Shown here one piece after another: positions 47,267 to 57,255 of a stretch of 64,000 nucleotides of DNA (the stretch's first letter is position 1; each line of letters begins with the position of its first letter). Both the position numbers and the translations under genes were made by a program. Source of the stretch: Zygnema cylindricum (taxonomy: Eukaryota > Streptophyta > Zygnematophyceae > Zygnematales > Zygnemataceae); NCBI GenBank assembly GCA_037447655.1, contig JBBHKE010003077.1, forward strand, positions 1 to 64,000. The letters run 5' to 3'. The notes below the pieces were generated by a model. The model had not been told where the DNA came from, ran no database searches, and worked only from the letters and a program-made list of their open reading frames with translations.

Positions 47267-47741
47267 TGTAATAGGGTTACAGAGTTGGGTACTTAGTGGC
47301 TAGGGCTAGGCTGCTATAGTTGCGATCCCAGTGCAGCGCAGCTGCGATTCCATACCAGCGCAGCATAGCAGCATAGCAAATTAGCGGCGTAGCAACTTAG
47401 TAGCGCAGCAGCGCAGCATAGCAACGCCGCAGAATGTAGGTTGAGCTGTATAGTTCTAGAAGGAAGTTTTGGATAGATCTCGGTTGACCGTGAAGGTCCA
47501 TGTGTACAGCTGTACACTACTAGGGTGACTAGCAGTTAGTTAAGTTAAATAATCGAGTAGACCTTGTGAATAGGGACCTCAAGTAGGTCTATACAGCGAA
47601 AGCAACCTTGTACTCTCTTTCCAGCAATAAAGTGCAACCTTATCTGTTAGTACTGTGTGCTCTTACTGTTGCTATGGGAAGATCCTTGGTATTTCCACTG
47701 TGCATTGTGACGTGTTGTGGTGTATTGTTGCCTCTGTTACT
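47267..47741 (+). repeat. Second copy of the family G LTR
   Basis: It begins TGTAATAGGGTTACAGAG one base after the copia C LTR and shares order and sequence with 1064-1540, including the TATAGTTCTAGAAGGA block, CAATAAAGTGCAAC and ATGGGAAGATCCTTGG. It ends at about CCTCTGTTAC. No internal region of this family is next to it, so it is a solo LTR or a fragment. Confidence 0.75.
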
Positions 47742-48609
47742 TCATGCTTACTTAGAAAGAAACAATAGGTAATATGCTTGAGAAATTCTAGATGGAACAT
47801 GTTAACAGTTGTACCACTCCCATGGACTTGAAAAAAGTAAGTGATGGGAGTGTACAAGGAAGAGTGATGACCTTAGATAATCAGATTAGTCTAGAGGAGA
47901 GAGAGTTTATGAAATCTATCCCTTATAGACAGGTCGTAGGAATTTTGATCTATTTCATGAAGTGTACCAAGCCGGACATAACGGCAACAGTTGGAGTACT
48001 CAGTAGGAGTATTAATGATCCTAAGAAGAGAGACTGGGAGGCAACCAAGAGAGTCATGAGATATCTGGTGGGAACCAGAGAGTTATGGTTGCACTTTGCG
48101 AGGGGAGCACACTGACATCACTACTTGGAGTGATGCCAGTTATGGGGACCCACCTATGAGAAGATACACTTCTGGGTATGTGTTGTATGTGGGGGAAGGT
48201 GCTTGCTGTTGGAGCAGCAAGCAACAAAAAGTTGTTGCTCAATTTACCATGGAGGCTGAGTACATGGCCTCTTGTTCTGCTGTGAAAGAGTTAATGTGGG
48301 TCAAGTCCTTGTTGCAAGAACTGGGGTTTATGAAGAAGGGAGTGCATGAAGTGTTTTGTGATAATGAAGTTTCCATTGCAATTGCAACTAATCTAAAACA
48401 TCATTTTAAGGCTAAACATATGGACATAAGATTGAGTTTTGTGAGAGAAAAAGTTGAGAATAAAATTGTGAATCTTGTATATAAATCTGATGAGGAAATG
48501 GTGGCTGATATGATGAAAAATCCAGTGCCTTCTCCTCCCAAGTTAAAATATTGTAGAGAAAAGTGTGGATTAAAACTGAAGTTAAAATTAGACTAGAAAA
48601 TAAGGGGAG
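47742..48609 (+). pseudogene. copia C2 reverse transcriptase end and RNase H (plus strand)
   Basis: It enters in RT at LTQKETIGNMLEKFQ, with TAG in place of Gln twice (near 47755 and 47790). It continues CTTPMDLKKVSDGS, KSIPYRQVVGILIYFM and RYLVGTRELWLHF. A frameshift at about 48095-48105 leads to RNase H: GEHTDITTWSDASYG, STMEAEYMAS-like FTMEAEYMAS, VFCDNEVSIAIATN and HHFKAKHMDIRLSFVREKV, ending at 48596. A purine tract ATAAGGGGAG precedes the LTR at 48610. Upstream parts are missing. Confidence 0.92.
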
Positions 48610-49628
48610 TGTTGAAATTATTAGATTTATAAGGTATTTTCTAGGTCTGAATTTATTAGAAAAAACAAGAAAAGTAAAAGCGCAAGCAGCCTGCCTCCAC
48701 CTCTTCACTCTACCCCCCATACTTGTTGTAGTCACTGAAGGATAGAGAGGCTGGTGGAGCCATGGCCGCCTCAGCTCCATAGGCAAGACTTAAGAGTGAC
48801 CTAAGTCACTCTCAACAAAAGGTTGAGTCCGACAAGACTCGAACCTCCGACCGGCAGAGCGTGGCGTATCCGTCAGCTCTAACCGGTTTGTCGTAGAAGT
48901 TCGTTGCATTACATAGGGTACGATATTTAGTTAAACAGTGAATAGAACATTAATTCAATTAACGTAACTGCGAAAATGAAATATAGAGACATACCAGATT
49001 CAATGCGTACACCAAATCCGCCGCACGAAATAAATGAGTCGGACATTTATTTCAACGACGTACATTAAACGCCGGTCTTCATCCAACGGCGCCTATCGTC
49101 GCCGAGGTCTCGGAATGGTCACTTTGGCTGTTTTCGGTCGTGGCGTGACGTGGTGTGACCTAGCGATACGTGACAGGATTGAATTGAGTAGCGGGGATAT
49201 CGGACGACATACGGACGAGTCATATGACGACACGCGTCTACTCCGTGGCCTTCTCGTACAGAGGCCGTACATAAAGTACATCGGCCACAGTACTTTTTGG
49301 TACTTTACAGTATTTTGATTGGAGCGTACTTTAGTAGATAGGGTGTGTGAGAGGGATGTAAGACTTAGAATATTTTTTAGACAGTCACCTCTCCCTTGGG
49401 AGCTTTGTATAAATTGGCATCTTTGCCGGCTCATAACTATCCGCCTGGTTGGGCGTTTTTAGAGATTTCTTTTCCTACGGACCAAGGGGAGTCAAGGCTA
49501 CACAGGGGTGCAGTCGGATTGTCTGCTTGTCTGCTAGGGTAGCAGTGGTTGCCATGTAAAGTGGGCTAGTTAATAATTATCTAGAGGCTTCCTGTATTTT
49601 GTAGTCCAATGGAGGACACAAAATTGCA
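48610..49628 (+). repeat. 3' LTR of copia C2
   Basis: 1,019 bp from TGTTGAAATTATTAG to AAATTGCA. It has the same block order as the other C LTRs: tRNA-like module on the minus strand with AGACTCGAACC at 48835-48845, GTAC-rich zone around 49250-49330, TATAAAT at 49408-49414. At its very end is ATGGAGGACACAAAATTGCA, the start of gag, which confirms that the gag ATG belongs to the LTR. Confidence 0.9.
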
Positions 49629-49840
49629 AAAACCATATGGGGGAACAATCATCCACTAAAATAACACGAAACAATGAAACAACAAACTAAATCGTATCAC
49701 GCGACGCAAGAAGAACCAAAAAAAAAAGACAAACAAAATAGATAACTGCAATACAACCTTGATCACATAACAATAACGAAAGAAACAAATGAAAATAATA
49801 AGAAAAAAAGAAAAAACATCAGACTTAACTAGGATTCAAC
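49629..49840. other. A-rich spacer, no gene
   Basis: A-rich sequence with many AACAA and AGAAA runs. In character it resembles the antisense LINE 3' UTR at 19930-20110, but I cannot align the two. Confidence 0.4.
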
Positions 49841-50217
49841 CATCTTAGTCTTAAGACCCAAGAGGTTGGAACAACATGATTATCAGCTCGATGGTTGACT
49901 AACGCTACAACCACGTATTTTCATTTATATTTTTTAACAGTTAAAATATGTTGATTACTTTAAATACTTATATATATATGTATATATATATATATATATT
50001 AAATACAACACAAATACTTTAACTACTTTCATCTTAGTCTTAAGACCCAAGAGGTTGGAACAACATGATTATCAGCTCGATGGTTGACTAACGCTACAAC
50101 CACGTATTTTCATTTATATTTTTTAACAGTTAAAATATGTTGATTACTTTAAATACTTATATATATATGTATATATATATATATATTTTAAATACAACAC
50201 AAATACTTTAACTACTT
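49841..50217. repeat. Tandem duplication of a 189-bp unit containing a (TA)n microsatellite
   Basis: CATCTTAGTCTTAAGACCCA starts at 49841 and again at 50030. The units are nearly identical, including the TATATATATGTATATATATA run at 49970-50000 and 50155-50185. The only clear differences are in the microsatellite. Confidence 0.93.
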
Positions 50218-50690
50218 TGTTTCAGTGATACTTGATTACTTTGTTTTTTTCTATATGACCAACATTACATACATTGACTTTTTTTTCTTTTTATGAAATA
50301 CAATACAAATACTTTGAATACTTTGTTTTGGCGATAAATTGAATATTTTTTTTTATGATGTTTCTTGCAAGTAAGCAAGTATTACTTATATTTTTGTTTA
50401 TGTGGAAAAACATGACAAATGCTTTATTTTTTAAATCCTAAAAAATTTTAGTGACTAAAAAAAAATCTAAAATCCTAAATTGGGTATTAATCACACCCCT
50501 ATAAACCTTTAATCACGTAACAATAATGTTCTAATCAAGCCCCTAAAACCCTTACACACGTATCTTTGAGAAAAATAATATATATTTGTATATATAAATA
50601 TATAAAATATATATAAAAAACTCACCGACCAATCAGAGGACAGGATTCACTATTCCATCACTGCTCTGAAAAGGCAGCCACGGTCTCCCA
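50218..50690. other. AT-rich intergenic sequence, no recognised gene
   Basis: Poly-T and poly-A tracts and short ATA repeats (50560-50625). No convincing coding frame on either strand. Confidence 0.6.
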
Positions 50691-51093
50691 CTTCCTCCCC
50701 CTATCTACTTACCTCTCCCCTCTCTACCTCTCCTCTCTCTACCTCTTCGCTCTCACTCTCTCCCTCTCCCTCTTCTCTCCCTCTCTCTTCTTCTCTTCTC
50801 TCCTCCCTCCCTCTCTCTCTCACTCTCTCTCTCCCACTCCCTCTCTCCCTCTCTCTCTCCTCAACTACCTCACCTCCCAGACTAGGAACTTGAACTTCCA
50901 TGCTCTCCCTCCCCAAATTAGAAACTACCACATAGGCGCCAGGAACTTGAACTTCCATGCTCTCCCTCCCCAAATTGGAAACTGCCACATAGGCGCCAGC
51001 TGGCACACCACCACCATTCGTGGGAGCCTCAATCAACACGCTACTTGTCCCTTCCGCCTCATTCTCCTCCTTCCACTCCTCTCTCCCCTCCTC
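50691..51093. repeat. CT-rich tract with a 57-bp tandem duplication
   Basis: 50701-50880 is almost pure C/T on the plus strand. At 50884-50997 two copies of a 57-bp unit follow (AGGAACTTGAACTTCCATGC... ACATAGGCGCC), differing at about two bases. On the minus strand the unit would encode GAYV(A/V)VSNLGRESMEVQVP repeats, but the flanking frame is low-complexity Glu/Arg from the GA-rich strand. I do not call a gene. Confidence 0.7.
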
Positions 51094-51363
51094 TCTCCTC
51101 TCCTCTCTCCTTTCGTCCTCCGATGACAATGGACTCCACAGGAATATCGTATCCTCGAAGTTTGGTAACGACGATACGGAAAAAAATATGAATGAGATAT
51201 TTCCACTTTGTTGTCCAAATCGGCATGACCCACCTGGCAAGACAACTAGTAGGAATCTGTGAGCCGCAAGCTCCCTCAAACTTGCCGGTCCAAAAATTGC
51301 AAGTTGGGAGACATCCGGACTTCCAAGTGGTAGAGGGAGAGTGGCCCGAGGTCAAGGGACTAG
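51094..51363. repeat. 270-bp segment, copy 1 (identical copy at 52836-53105)
   Basis: From the end of a CT tract through CCGATGACAATGGACTCCAC to GAGGTCAAGGGACTAG, this segment recurs 1,742 bp downstream with no difference that I can find by eye. Copy 1 is followed by a GA-rich tract. Copy 2 abuts a truncated amino-acid transporter exon. No conserved protein motif recognised. Confidence 0.9.
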
Positions 51364-51814
51364 GGAGGGGGAGGGAGGAGAAAATGCTGGTAAGGGGAGA
51401 GGGGGGAGGGAGGAAGAATGTGTTTATTGAGGGGGAAAGGGAGAGGTATGTTGTTTAAGGGGAGAGTGAGAGGGAGAGAGAAAGGAATGCCGATTGGGGA
51501 AGGGAAGAATCTTCACCTTTTATCGCAAGCGTCATATTGAGATATCTAACACGTGTGGACAGATATAGAATATCAGTGCTAAAATTTTAAAAAATACAAA
51601 TGCCAATAAAAATGCACTGTGGAGCGAGACACTGTGAAAATATCTGTCTTCTGAGAGATTCTCATGGGTTTTTCATGGTTTTTCTTCTAAGTTTTCTGTG
51701 GATTTTCTCTTTTTTTTCAAGATTTTTCTTTTTTTTAGTGTTTTACCTTTTTTTACGGTTTTTTCAAAGCTTTCTTAGAGTGTCTTACATTTTTTATTAA
51801 TGGTTGGTCGACAG
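51364..51814. other. GA-rich tract then T-rich intron-like sequence
   Basis: 51360-51495 is strongly G/A-rich. 51600-51810 is T-rich and ends in GGTCGACAG, a good splice acceptor for the exon that begins at 51815. Probably an intron. Confidence 0.5.
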
Positions 51815-52030
51815 GTGGCCCATCGCATGGGTCTGGAATATTACGAATCCATCAGTTACGCCGTGTTTTCCGGAACCATTTGCTGCGCCCTTTTCCACGT
51901 GGCAATAGGGGAGCCACTGGGCGGCATCTGGGAGTTCAAAGGCGATCTGGGCCGTCCATCTCCAATGCAGCTCCTGCAAGGAGTGGGATTCGGGATCGTG
52001 GGGGCTGCAGGGGCGGTGCTGTTTTTGAAG
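51815..52030 (+). CDS. Exon of a CLC-type chloride channel/transporter-like gene
   Basis: A 72-codon exon in phase 0 with acceptor CGACAG before it and donor AAG/GTGGGG after it. It encodes VAHRMGLEYYESISYAVFSG, hydrophobic helices (TICCALFHVAIGEPLGGIW) and a second Gly-rich helix (LLQGVGFGIVGAAGAVLFLK). With the next exon it gives the order seen in CLC anion channels and exchangers: a Gly-rich helix (GxxxGxxG...FLK), a short amphipathic loop, then AGFxLGVIGLLVPQTLFWGE. CLC proteins move chloride or nitrate across plasma or organelle membranes. Only two exons are seen. The family call is from motif order, not from a search. Confidence 0.6.
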
Positions 52031-52571
52031 GTGGGGGAGAGGGAGGGAGGGAGGGAGGGAGGGAGGGGGGGAAGAGAGAGGGAAGGAATGGTCACCTTGG
52101 AAGTGGGAAATTTTAAAAACAACGATTTCGCGTCATATTCGTAAAGAGAAATGCGGTTTTTGAGAAGTCTTTTCTCAGGAGGAGACAGATAGGGAGAGAG
52201 TGGGAGGGAGTGAGGGGGCTGGGGGGAAGGGGAGAGACGGAGGGAGAGAGAATAGAAATGGTCATTTTGAAAGTGGGAATTATCCGAACGTTTATGATAA
52301 ACTCTATAAGTAACATCCTATTGGTCAAATTGTGCATTTAAGATGTCTTATTTTGTGAAGTTGAGGGACAGCAAGTGAAAGAAAGTTAAGAAATTTGAAA
52401 GTGGGAACTAATTTTTAATGAGAAAATGTTATTAAATTCGAATGAGTATATGTCATTGAATTTTTAAGGAGAATGTGTTATTCAATTTAAAAGGAGAAAA
52501 TGTTGTCGAATTTTGAAGGAGAATATTTGCTCATTTGGGTTTTAAATGGTTTGGGTATAATTCGGTCACAG
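52031..52571 (+). other. Putative intron of the CLC-like gene
   Basis: It begins GTGGGGGAGAGGGAGG, holds G/A-rich tracts (52030-52090 and 52180-52255), and ends TTCGGTCACAG. Both borders fit GT-AG and the flanking exons are phase 0. Confidence 0.55.
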
Positions 52572-52707
52572 GTCCACAAGGCCATAAGGTCTCTGGTGGA
52601 CTTTTTTGGCCTCAAAAGGAGTCAGATTCTCTCCTCGACTTTCGCCGGATTCACTCTCGGAGTCATCGGTCTTCTCGTGCCACAAACTCTTTTCTGGGGA
52701 GAATGGG
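52572..52707 (+). CDS. Second exon of the CLC-like gene
   Basis: A 136-bp exon in frame with the preceding one: VHKAIRSLVDFFGLKRSQIL, then STFAGFTLGVIGLLVPQTLF, WGEWG. The GxxxGxxGxxxPxTLxWGE pattern is the conserved helix and loop of CLC proteins. It ends GAATGGG before GTCAGT (phase 1). No matching next exon could be found: a CT-rich tract and the duplicated 270-bp segment follow. Confidence 0.65.
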
Positions 52708-52835
52708 GTCAGTTTCCTCTCTCTCTTTTTCTCTCTCTCCTCTCCTCCTCTCCTCTCTCGCTCTCCTCTCCTCTCACTTCTCTCTCTCCTCTCCCCTCTC
52801 CTCTCTCTTCTCTCCTCTCTCTCTCTCCTCTCCTC
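52708..52835. repeat. CT-rich low-complexity tract
   Basis: Nearly pure C/T on the plus strand. Probably the polypyrimidine part of an intron, or simple-sequence expansion next to the duplicated segment. Confidence 0.8.
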
Positions 52836-53105
52836 TCTCCTCTCCTCTCTCCTTTCGTCCTCCGATGACAATGGACTCCACAGGAATATCGTATCCTCGA
52901 AGTTTGGTAACGACGATACGGAAAAAAATATGAATGAGATATTTCCACTTTGTTGTCCAAATCGGCATGACCCACCTGGCAAGACAACTAGTAGGAATCT
53001 GTGAGCCGCAAGCTCCCTCAAACTTGCCGGTCCAAAAATTGCAAGTTGGGAGACATCCGGACTTCCAAGTGGTAGAGGGAGAGTGGCCCGAGGTCAAGGG
53101 ACTAG
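52836..53105. repeat. 270-bp segment, copy 2
   Basis: Same sequence as 51094-51363. Its right border coincides with the point where the minus-strand amino-acid-transporter reading loses similarity (KALPQ then LVP and TGA), which suggests that it was joined there by rearrangement. Confidence 0.9.
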
Positions 53106-53258
53106 TTGAGGGAGAGCTTTGATAGCTGTGACAAGGACAGATGGGGGTTTTGCGGCTTTGACACGTGGAGGCGGCGGTTGTGACATCGACGTCATATAGC
53201 GGAGGTTAAGGATGAAAATGCAAACCACCGCGAAGGCCAACAAGGTTCCCACACTCAC
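53094..53258 (-). pseudogene. Cationic amino-acid transporter-like exon, truncated
   Basis: Minus strand after acceptor CCTCGCAG: VSVGTLLAFAVVCIFILNLR, YMTSMSQPPPPRV. The VS(I/V)GTLLAF...VLRY block is a hallmark transmembrane segment of CAT-type transporters (amino-acid/polyamine/organocation superfamily), which import Lys and Arg. The reading hits TGA at 53094-53096 just inside the duplicated segment, so the rest of the protein is missing. Confidence 0.65.
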
Positions 53259-53487
53259 CTGCGAGGAATTAACAGTTGGCAAATTTAGAAACAAAAAAAT
53301 AAAAAATCGAACAAAGAAATAAAGAAACAAACGAAAAAAAAATACAATCAAAGGCGGGAAAAATAGCGTAGTTTCCACGAAATGTATGTTTATTAATAAC
53401 TTACCTGAAGCTTTGTTATCTGATTTTTTTTCGTTTATTCTTTTTAAAGTCTTATGTACCAATGATCAAGGTGATAGACCACATTAC

Positions 53488-53646
53488 CATTCCTGTGAGC
53501 TAGTCAATGTCCATAAAGAAGGACATGGTTGCCGCCATAAAACCCGTAGTAATAGTGGCCTTAATCGGCACAAGAGAATTAGTGTGGACTCGACAAATCC
53601 AGGCGAGAAGAAGAACTTCACGTCCTATCGCGAAAAGGATACGAGG
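53488..53646 (-). pseudogene. Cationic amino-acid transporter-like exon with in-frame TAG
   Basis: Minus strand after acceptor GAACGCAG: PRILFAIGREVLLLAWICRV, HTNSLVPIKATITTGFMAAT, MSFFMDID, TAG, LTGM, then donor GTAATG. This is the PRI(L/F)FAM(A/G)RDGLLP...VHxxTxxPxxAT...DIxxLAxM segment that precedes VSxGTLLAF in CAT transporters. The exon order and phase with 53258 fit one gene. The TAG at a position commonly Gln or Glu and the downstream truncation indicate a pseudogene. Confidence 0.65.
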
Positions 53647-54970
53647 CTGCGTTCGGACAACCAGAAATCAAAAATCAGACATCAATAATCAAAATTGAAA
53701 AATGGGTCAAAAATGGGTCAATAATCAAAATTCAAAAATCAAAATCAAAACTAACAATTTCAGATACTTAGAAACTAGAAATTGGAAATCGGAAATGAAA
53801 ATTGAGAAATCAATTATCGGTGATCACAGGAGCTTTCGATACTATCTCAATGTCAAAACAACAATTAGTGTGGACAAAAGAAACATACGTTATCGGAGAA
53901 ACCCGACCATTGCTTTTGTGATTCAGATTTTGGGGATTGATATCCATGTTATTACTAGTCACAAAAGTAATTTAGGATTACGGCAAAAAATGTAAAGACA
54001 AGGGGAGAAGAGAGTCAACCGAGCCATTTTTTTATTATAGCAGTGTAGATCAAACTTGAAGTCGTCGAGGATTTCTTTTGTATTTTTTTTACAGTAATCG
54101 AGCATAATATTTGGAAGAATGTATAATAAGGAAAGCCAAAACCAGGAATGATATACATGAAACAATTAAGATTATCGAAACAAAAACGGAGAGAAGATGT
54201 TATATTAGGTATGTTCGGACCAAATCCACTCAATTTGTGGTGAGAACTTGGTTCTTTTACTATAATATTGTCCGGACCAGAGCTTCTCATTTAGAGATTT
54301 AAAAATGAAGTCAAAAGAAAACTTGAAAGTTAGTGCCGGTTCGGACCTCCTTAAAGGGTTTACAATTAGCAACATAAAAAAAAATGTCCACACTAATTCG
54401 TGATCAACTGATAAAGCTATTTTGCAGACAACGTTATACTATATGTAAACTGGCAAAAAATAAAACAACTTATGGGTCACGTTAGGTTTTTATTTTTTTT
54501 TCGACTCAGACAAATGATTCCGTGTACAATTTAAACCACACCAAATAAAGTGCAATGCTTTCCTAAACCAGCACAAATCTGAAAAAAAAGGAGAAAACCA
54601 CACTAAATAGTGAGAGAGACTCTTTGTAAAGCGACGTACAAAAAAGCGGGAAAACATACTAAACTGGGGTACACGTTATTTACACATTTTAGTTTTTAAC
54701 AGAGATCATCAAAATAGTGTCAGTTCGTGTCTATATACCTTCTTTCTCCAAATTTTTAGCTAAATAATCTCAACATAATAGTTATAATTTGGCATAAAAC
54801 AGTAAAAAACAATAAAAAACAATAAAAAAAGATAAAAAAAAACGTGCGATTACGCTGGCAAATGACAAAAAGATGATAAAGCCTTTGCATAAAAACTAAT
54901 AAAATTGATAGGATTTGACATTAACAGATAGAAAAAAGTACTTGGGGAAGGAGAGATCCGAGAAGGGTAC
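53647..54970. other. Non-coding, intron- or intergenic-like, with AATCAAAA repeats
   Basis: 53690-53800 is a degenerate short repeat of AATCAAAA/TCAAAAATG. The remainder is AT-rich with no convincing protein motif on either strand. It may be intron of the minus-strand transporter-like gene. Confidence 0.5.
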
Positions 54971-55035
54971 CTGTGAGGGGCCGCCAAGGCACCGACTTTC
55001 ACGGCATACCTGACAATAGCTTCCCTCTCACCCTC
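54971..55035 (-). CDS. Possible 65-bp exon, transporter-like gene
   Basis: On the minus strand GATAG/GAGGG and CTCACAG/GTACCC form acceptor and donor around EGEREAIVRYAVKVGALAAP. An RYAVKVGALA-type segment could precede the PRILFA exon in a CAT transporter, but the match is short and speculative. Confidence 0.25.
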
Positions 55036-55237
55036 CTATCAGAAAATAAACATCTTCACTTCGCCCGCGACTATTAATTTAAACAACCGCCTAGAACAAA
55101 GAACTTGTCTCTTTTGTAGAAATCTACACTAAACACAAACTCTCACGACACAAACAAGAACGGATCTAGTATCCTACACAATAATTTATTTAATCAACGT
55201 GCAACTTCTATCCACTATTGACGTTTTGACTAATGGG

Positions 55238-55555
55238 TTACGCCATTGATAACGACGGATGTGCTTCGAGCATCGAAGATAAGGCTGTAAATATTGATTT
55301 CACTACAATTTTGAATTCGAACTTACTCACAAATCCGGACTTATCAAAATCAGTCGTGTTAAACACAATATCGTAAAGCTTTTTTGCTTTTTCGGCCGAA
55401 TCGAGAGGTGGAAGCCCGTAAGGACCCAAGTTTTTGAACCCTTCTGCAATCTCGTATTGGCTTAATTGGCCATCTCTATTAGTATCCCAACCTTGAAACA
55501 TCTAATCAACGACTCTTTGTAGCTCCGCATCGTTCGAAAGTAGGTGGCAAACAAG
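55238..55555 (-). pseudogene. EF-hand calcium-binding protein, C-terminal exon with in-frame TAG
   Basis: Minus strand: SNDAELQRVVD, TAG, MFQGWDTNRDGQLSQYEIAE, then KLYDIVFNTTDFDKSGFVSK, ending in TALSSMLEAHPSLSMA and a stop at 55238. Two complete 12-residue calcium loops are present, DTNRDGQLSQYE and DFDKSGFVSKFE, both with Asp at 1 and Glu at 12. The frame upstream of the ATG is protein-like, so either the TAG at 55502-55504 is a nonsense mutation or an AG acceptor ends exactly there and the ATG follows an intron. Calmodulin-like or other EF-hand family; the partner is unknown. Confidence 0.7.
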
Positions 55556-55631
55556 CACCGTGGAAACCTTATTATGCACATATACAACATCAATAATCAA
55601 TCTATAGTAATCATCAAGAATGTTTTATATT

Positions 55632-56035
55632 GTCCGACGTAATGCGTAATGTCCAATGTCTTATGCCGATGCTAAATGTCCAATGTCCAATGTATAAGTT
55701 CCAACATTCCAATGTCTATTGTCAACCTTTTAATGTCCAATTTCTACAATTGAATGTCCAGTGCACAAATATCTATTGTCCAAATGCAAATGATTTTCGA
55801 ATGTCCAATGTCCAATATCCGAAATTCAATGTCCAATCCAATCTTTAATGACAAATTTTCAATGTCAAATGTTAATCGTCCAATTTGCAATATCCAATAT
55901 CAAATATTTAGTTCCATTGTCCGATGTCCAATGTCCAATTTAAGATTTTCAAATGTTCAGATTTTAGAATCCAATGTACAATGCACATCTAATGGATGTG
56001 CAATGCTCAGATGTTCGATGGATTGTGTCACATGT
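55632..56035. repeat. AATGTCC-type degenerate minisatellite
   Basis: About 400 bp built from AATGTCC / CAATGTCCAATGTC variants separated by short spacers. Roughly 25 recognisable copies are present, always in the same orientation. Open frames in it are by-products of the repeat. Confidence 0.85.
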
Positions 56036-56800
56036 TGAATGTTTAATACTTACAGGCCCATGTAAATGTGCTACGTTCACTTTTCTATTCAGTTCATGTT
56101 TATCATAGTACACAATGAATTTTTATTATTGTTAATGCTTTTTTAGTCTTTAAAACATTTTTTCTCCGTTTACACTTGTCCAATTGTAAATCTGACGGTT
56201 GCGATTGAAAGGTAAGGTTCTAAGTTTCCGATTGGCGGTCTCAAATTGAAAATCGGAGAAGCGTGTACGGAGAAAAGATGTTTTGAGTGGCGAAAAAAAT
56301 ATTTTCACTAATAACGATTCAAGGTGTACTGCTCGAGGTCATCTTCCAACGATTGTGCGAACTTTATTGGTAAATACAAGCAGAAATTGAAGGATTTAAA
56401 TAAAAGTCATCATGAAAGTACTAAAAAAAAAAGAATAACTACACTAATAAACAAGTTGCAATTAACGGCATCTAAACGTCTTTCCGCTAGTAAATTTTGG
56501 CGGTAATTTCCACTAAGTAAGCGCAAATCATTACTGAACGGCTCATGTACTTTAGTGTTGTGATGAATGAACAACATCGTTTGAGCTTGCATATTTTTCC
56601 TTCATTGTTCTAAAAATTTGATGGCTTAGTAAATGGACACTATTGATGGATGACAAAAAGATATAAATGATGAAGTACAACAAACAATCAGACTGTTGTA
56701 ATATATTTTATTAAATGTGAACGAACTGGCTGCAACTTCTAACAAAAGCATATTAACAACGTAAAACAAACTTCAATACTTAGTAAAGTGCAAGCATGAG
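56036..56800. other. AT-rich intergenic sequence, no recognised gene
   Basis: No coherent coding frame or repeat structure. Poly-A and poly-T runs only. Confidence 0.55.
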
Positions 56801-56802
56801 GC

Positions 56803-57065
56803 TTACTCTGAATATGAAACCCATTTAGCATCATCTCCTGCCGTATAGATGGGCTTAGAACAAAATACTTCAAAAAGCTCTCCTAATACATCTTCAGATT
56901 CTTGTGAACTCGGCTTATCCCGTAGAAGCTTCCATTTCCGTACTTTAGCATGTCCCAGCGTATAGATGGGCTTTAGAACAAAATACTTCAAAAGCTCTCC
57001 TAATACATCTTTCAACATTCTTTGAACTTGCTCTCTGTAGGGCTTTCCATTTCCGTACTTTAGGA
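56803..57065 (-). pseudogene. Unrecognised coding-like tandem duplication
   Basis: On the minus strand two adjacent units of about 110 bp encode related peptides: KYGNGKPYREQVQ-like with DVLGELLKYFVLKPIYTLG, then KVRKWKLLRDKPSSQESEDV, LGELFEVFCSKPIYTAG. Paired conservation of DVLGEL(L/F) and KPIYT suggests coding origin. I do not recognise the family and see no start or splice context. Confidence 0.4.
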
Positions 57066-57255
57066 GTGATGTATCTAAAACTGTTCCCAGTGTCAGAGAA
57101 AAAAAGAAAAAACAATCATAAAGTTAAACAGAAAACAAAAAAAGTAAAAAAGATTTCACAACTCAGGGCTCACAATGCAGTTTAATTTGCAGTTTTACAA
57201 ATAACCGTTATTACCTTCTTCCAGAAACAAGAATTAGAATTGTAACTGTGACTGA

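Noticed and set aside
50701-51279. 192-codon Glu/Arg-rich open frame on the minus strand
   Set aside because: Most of it is a pure GA/CT simple-sequence tract that stays open by composition. Its N-terminal part is the duplicated 270-bp segment with no recognisable motif.
53488-55504. Reassigned UAG codon in this organism
   Set aside because: Most in-frame stops here are in dead retroelements and fit C-to-T decay, including at Trp codons. Two host fragments are not enough evidence.
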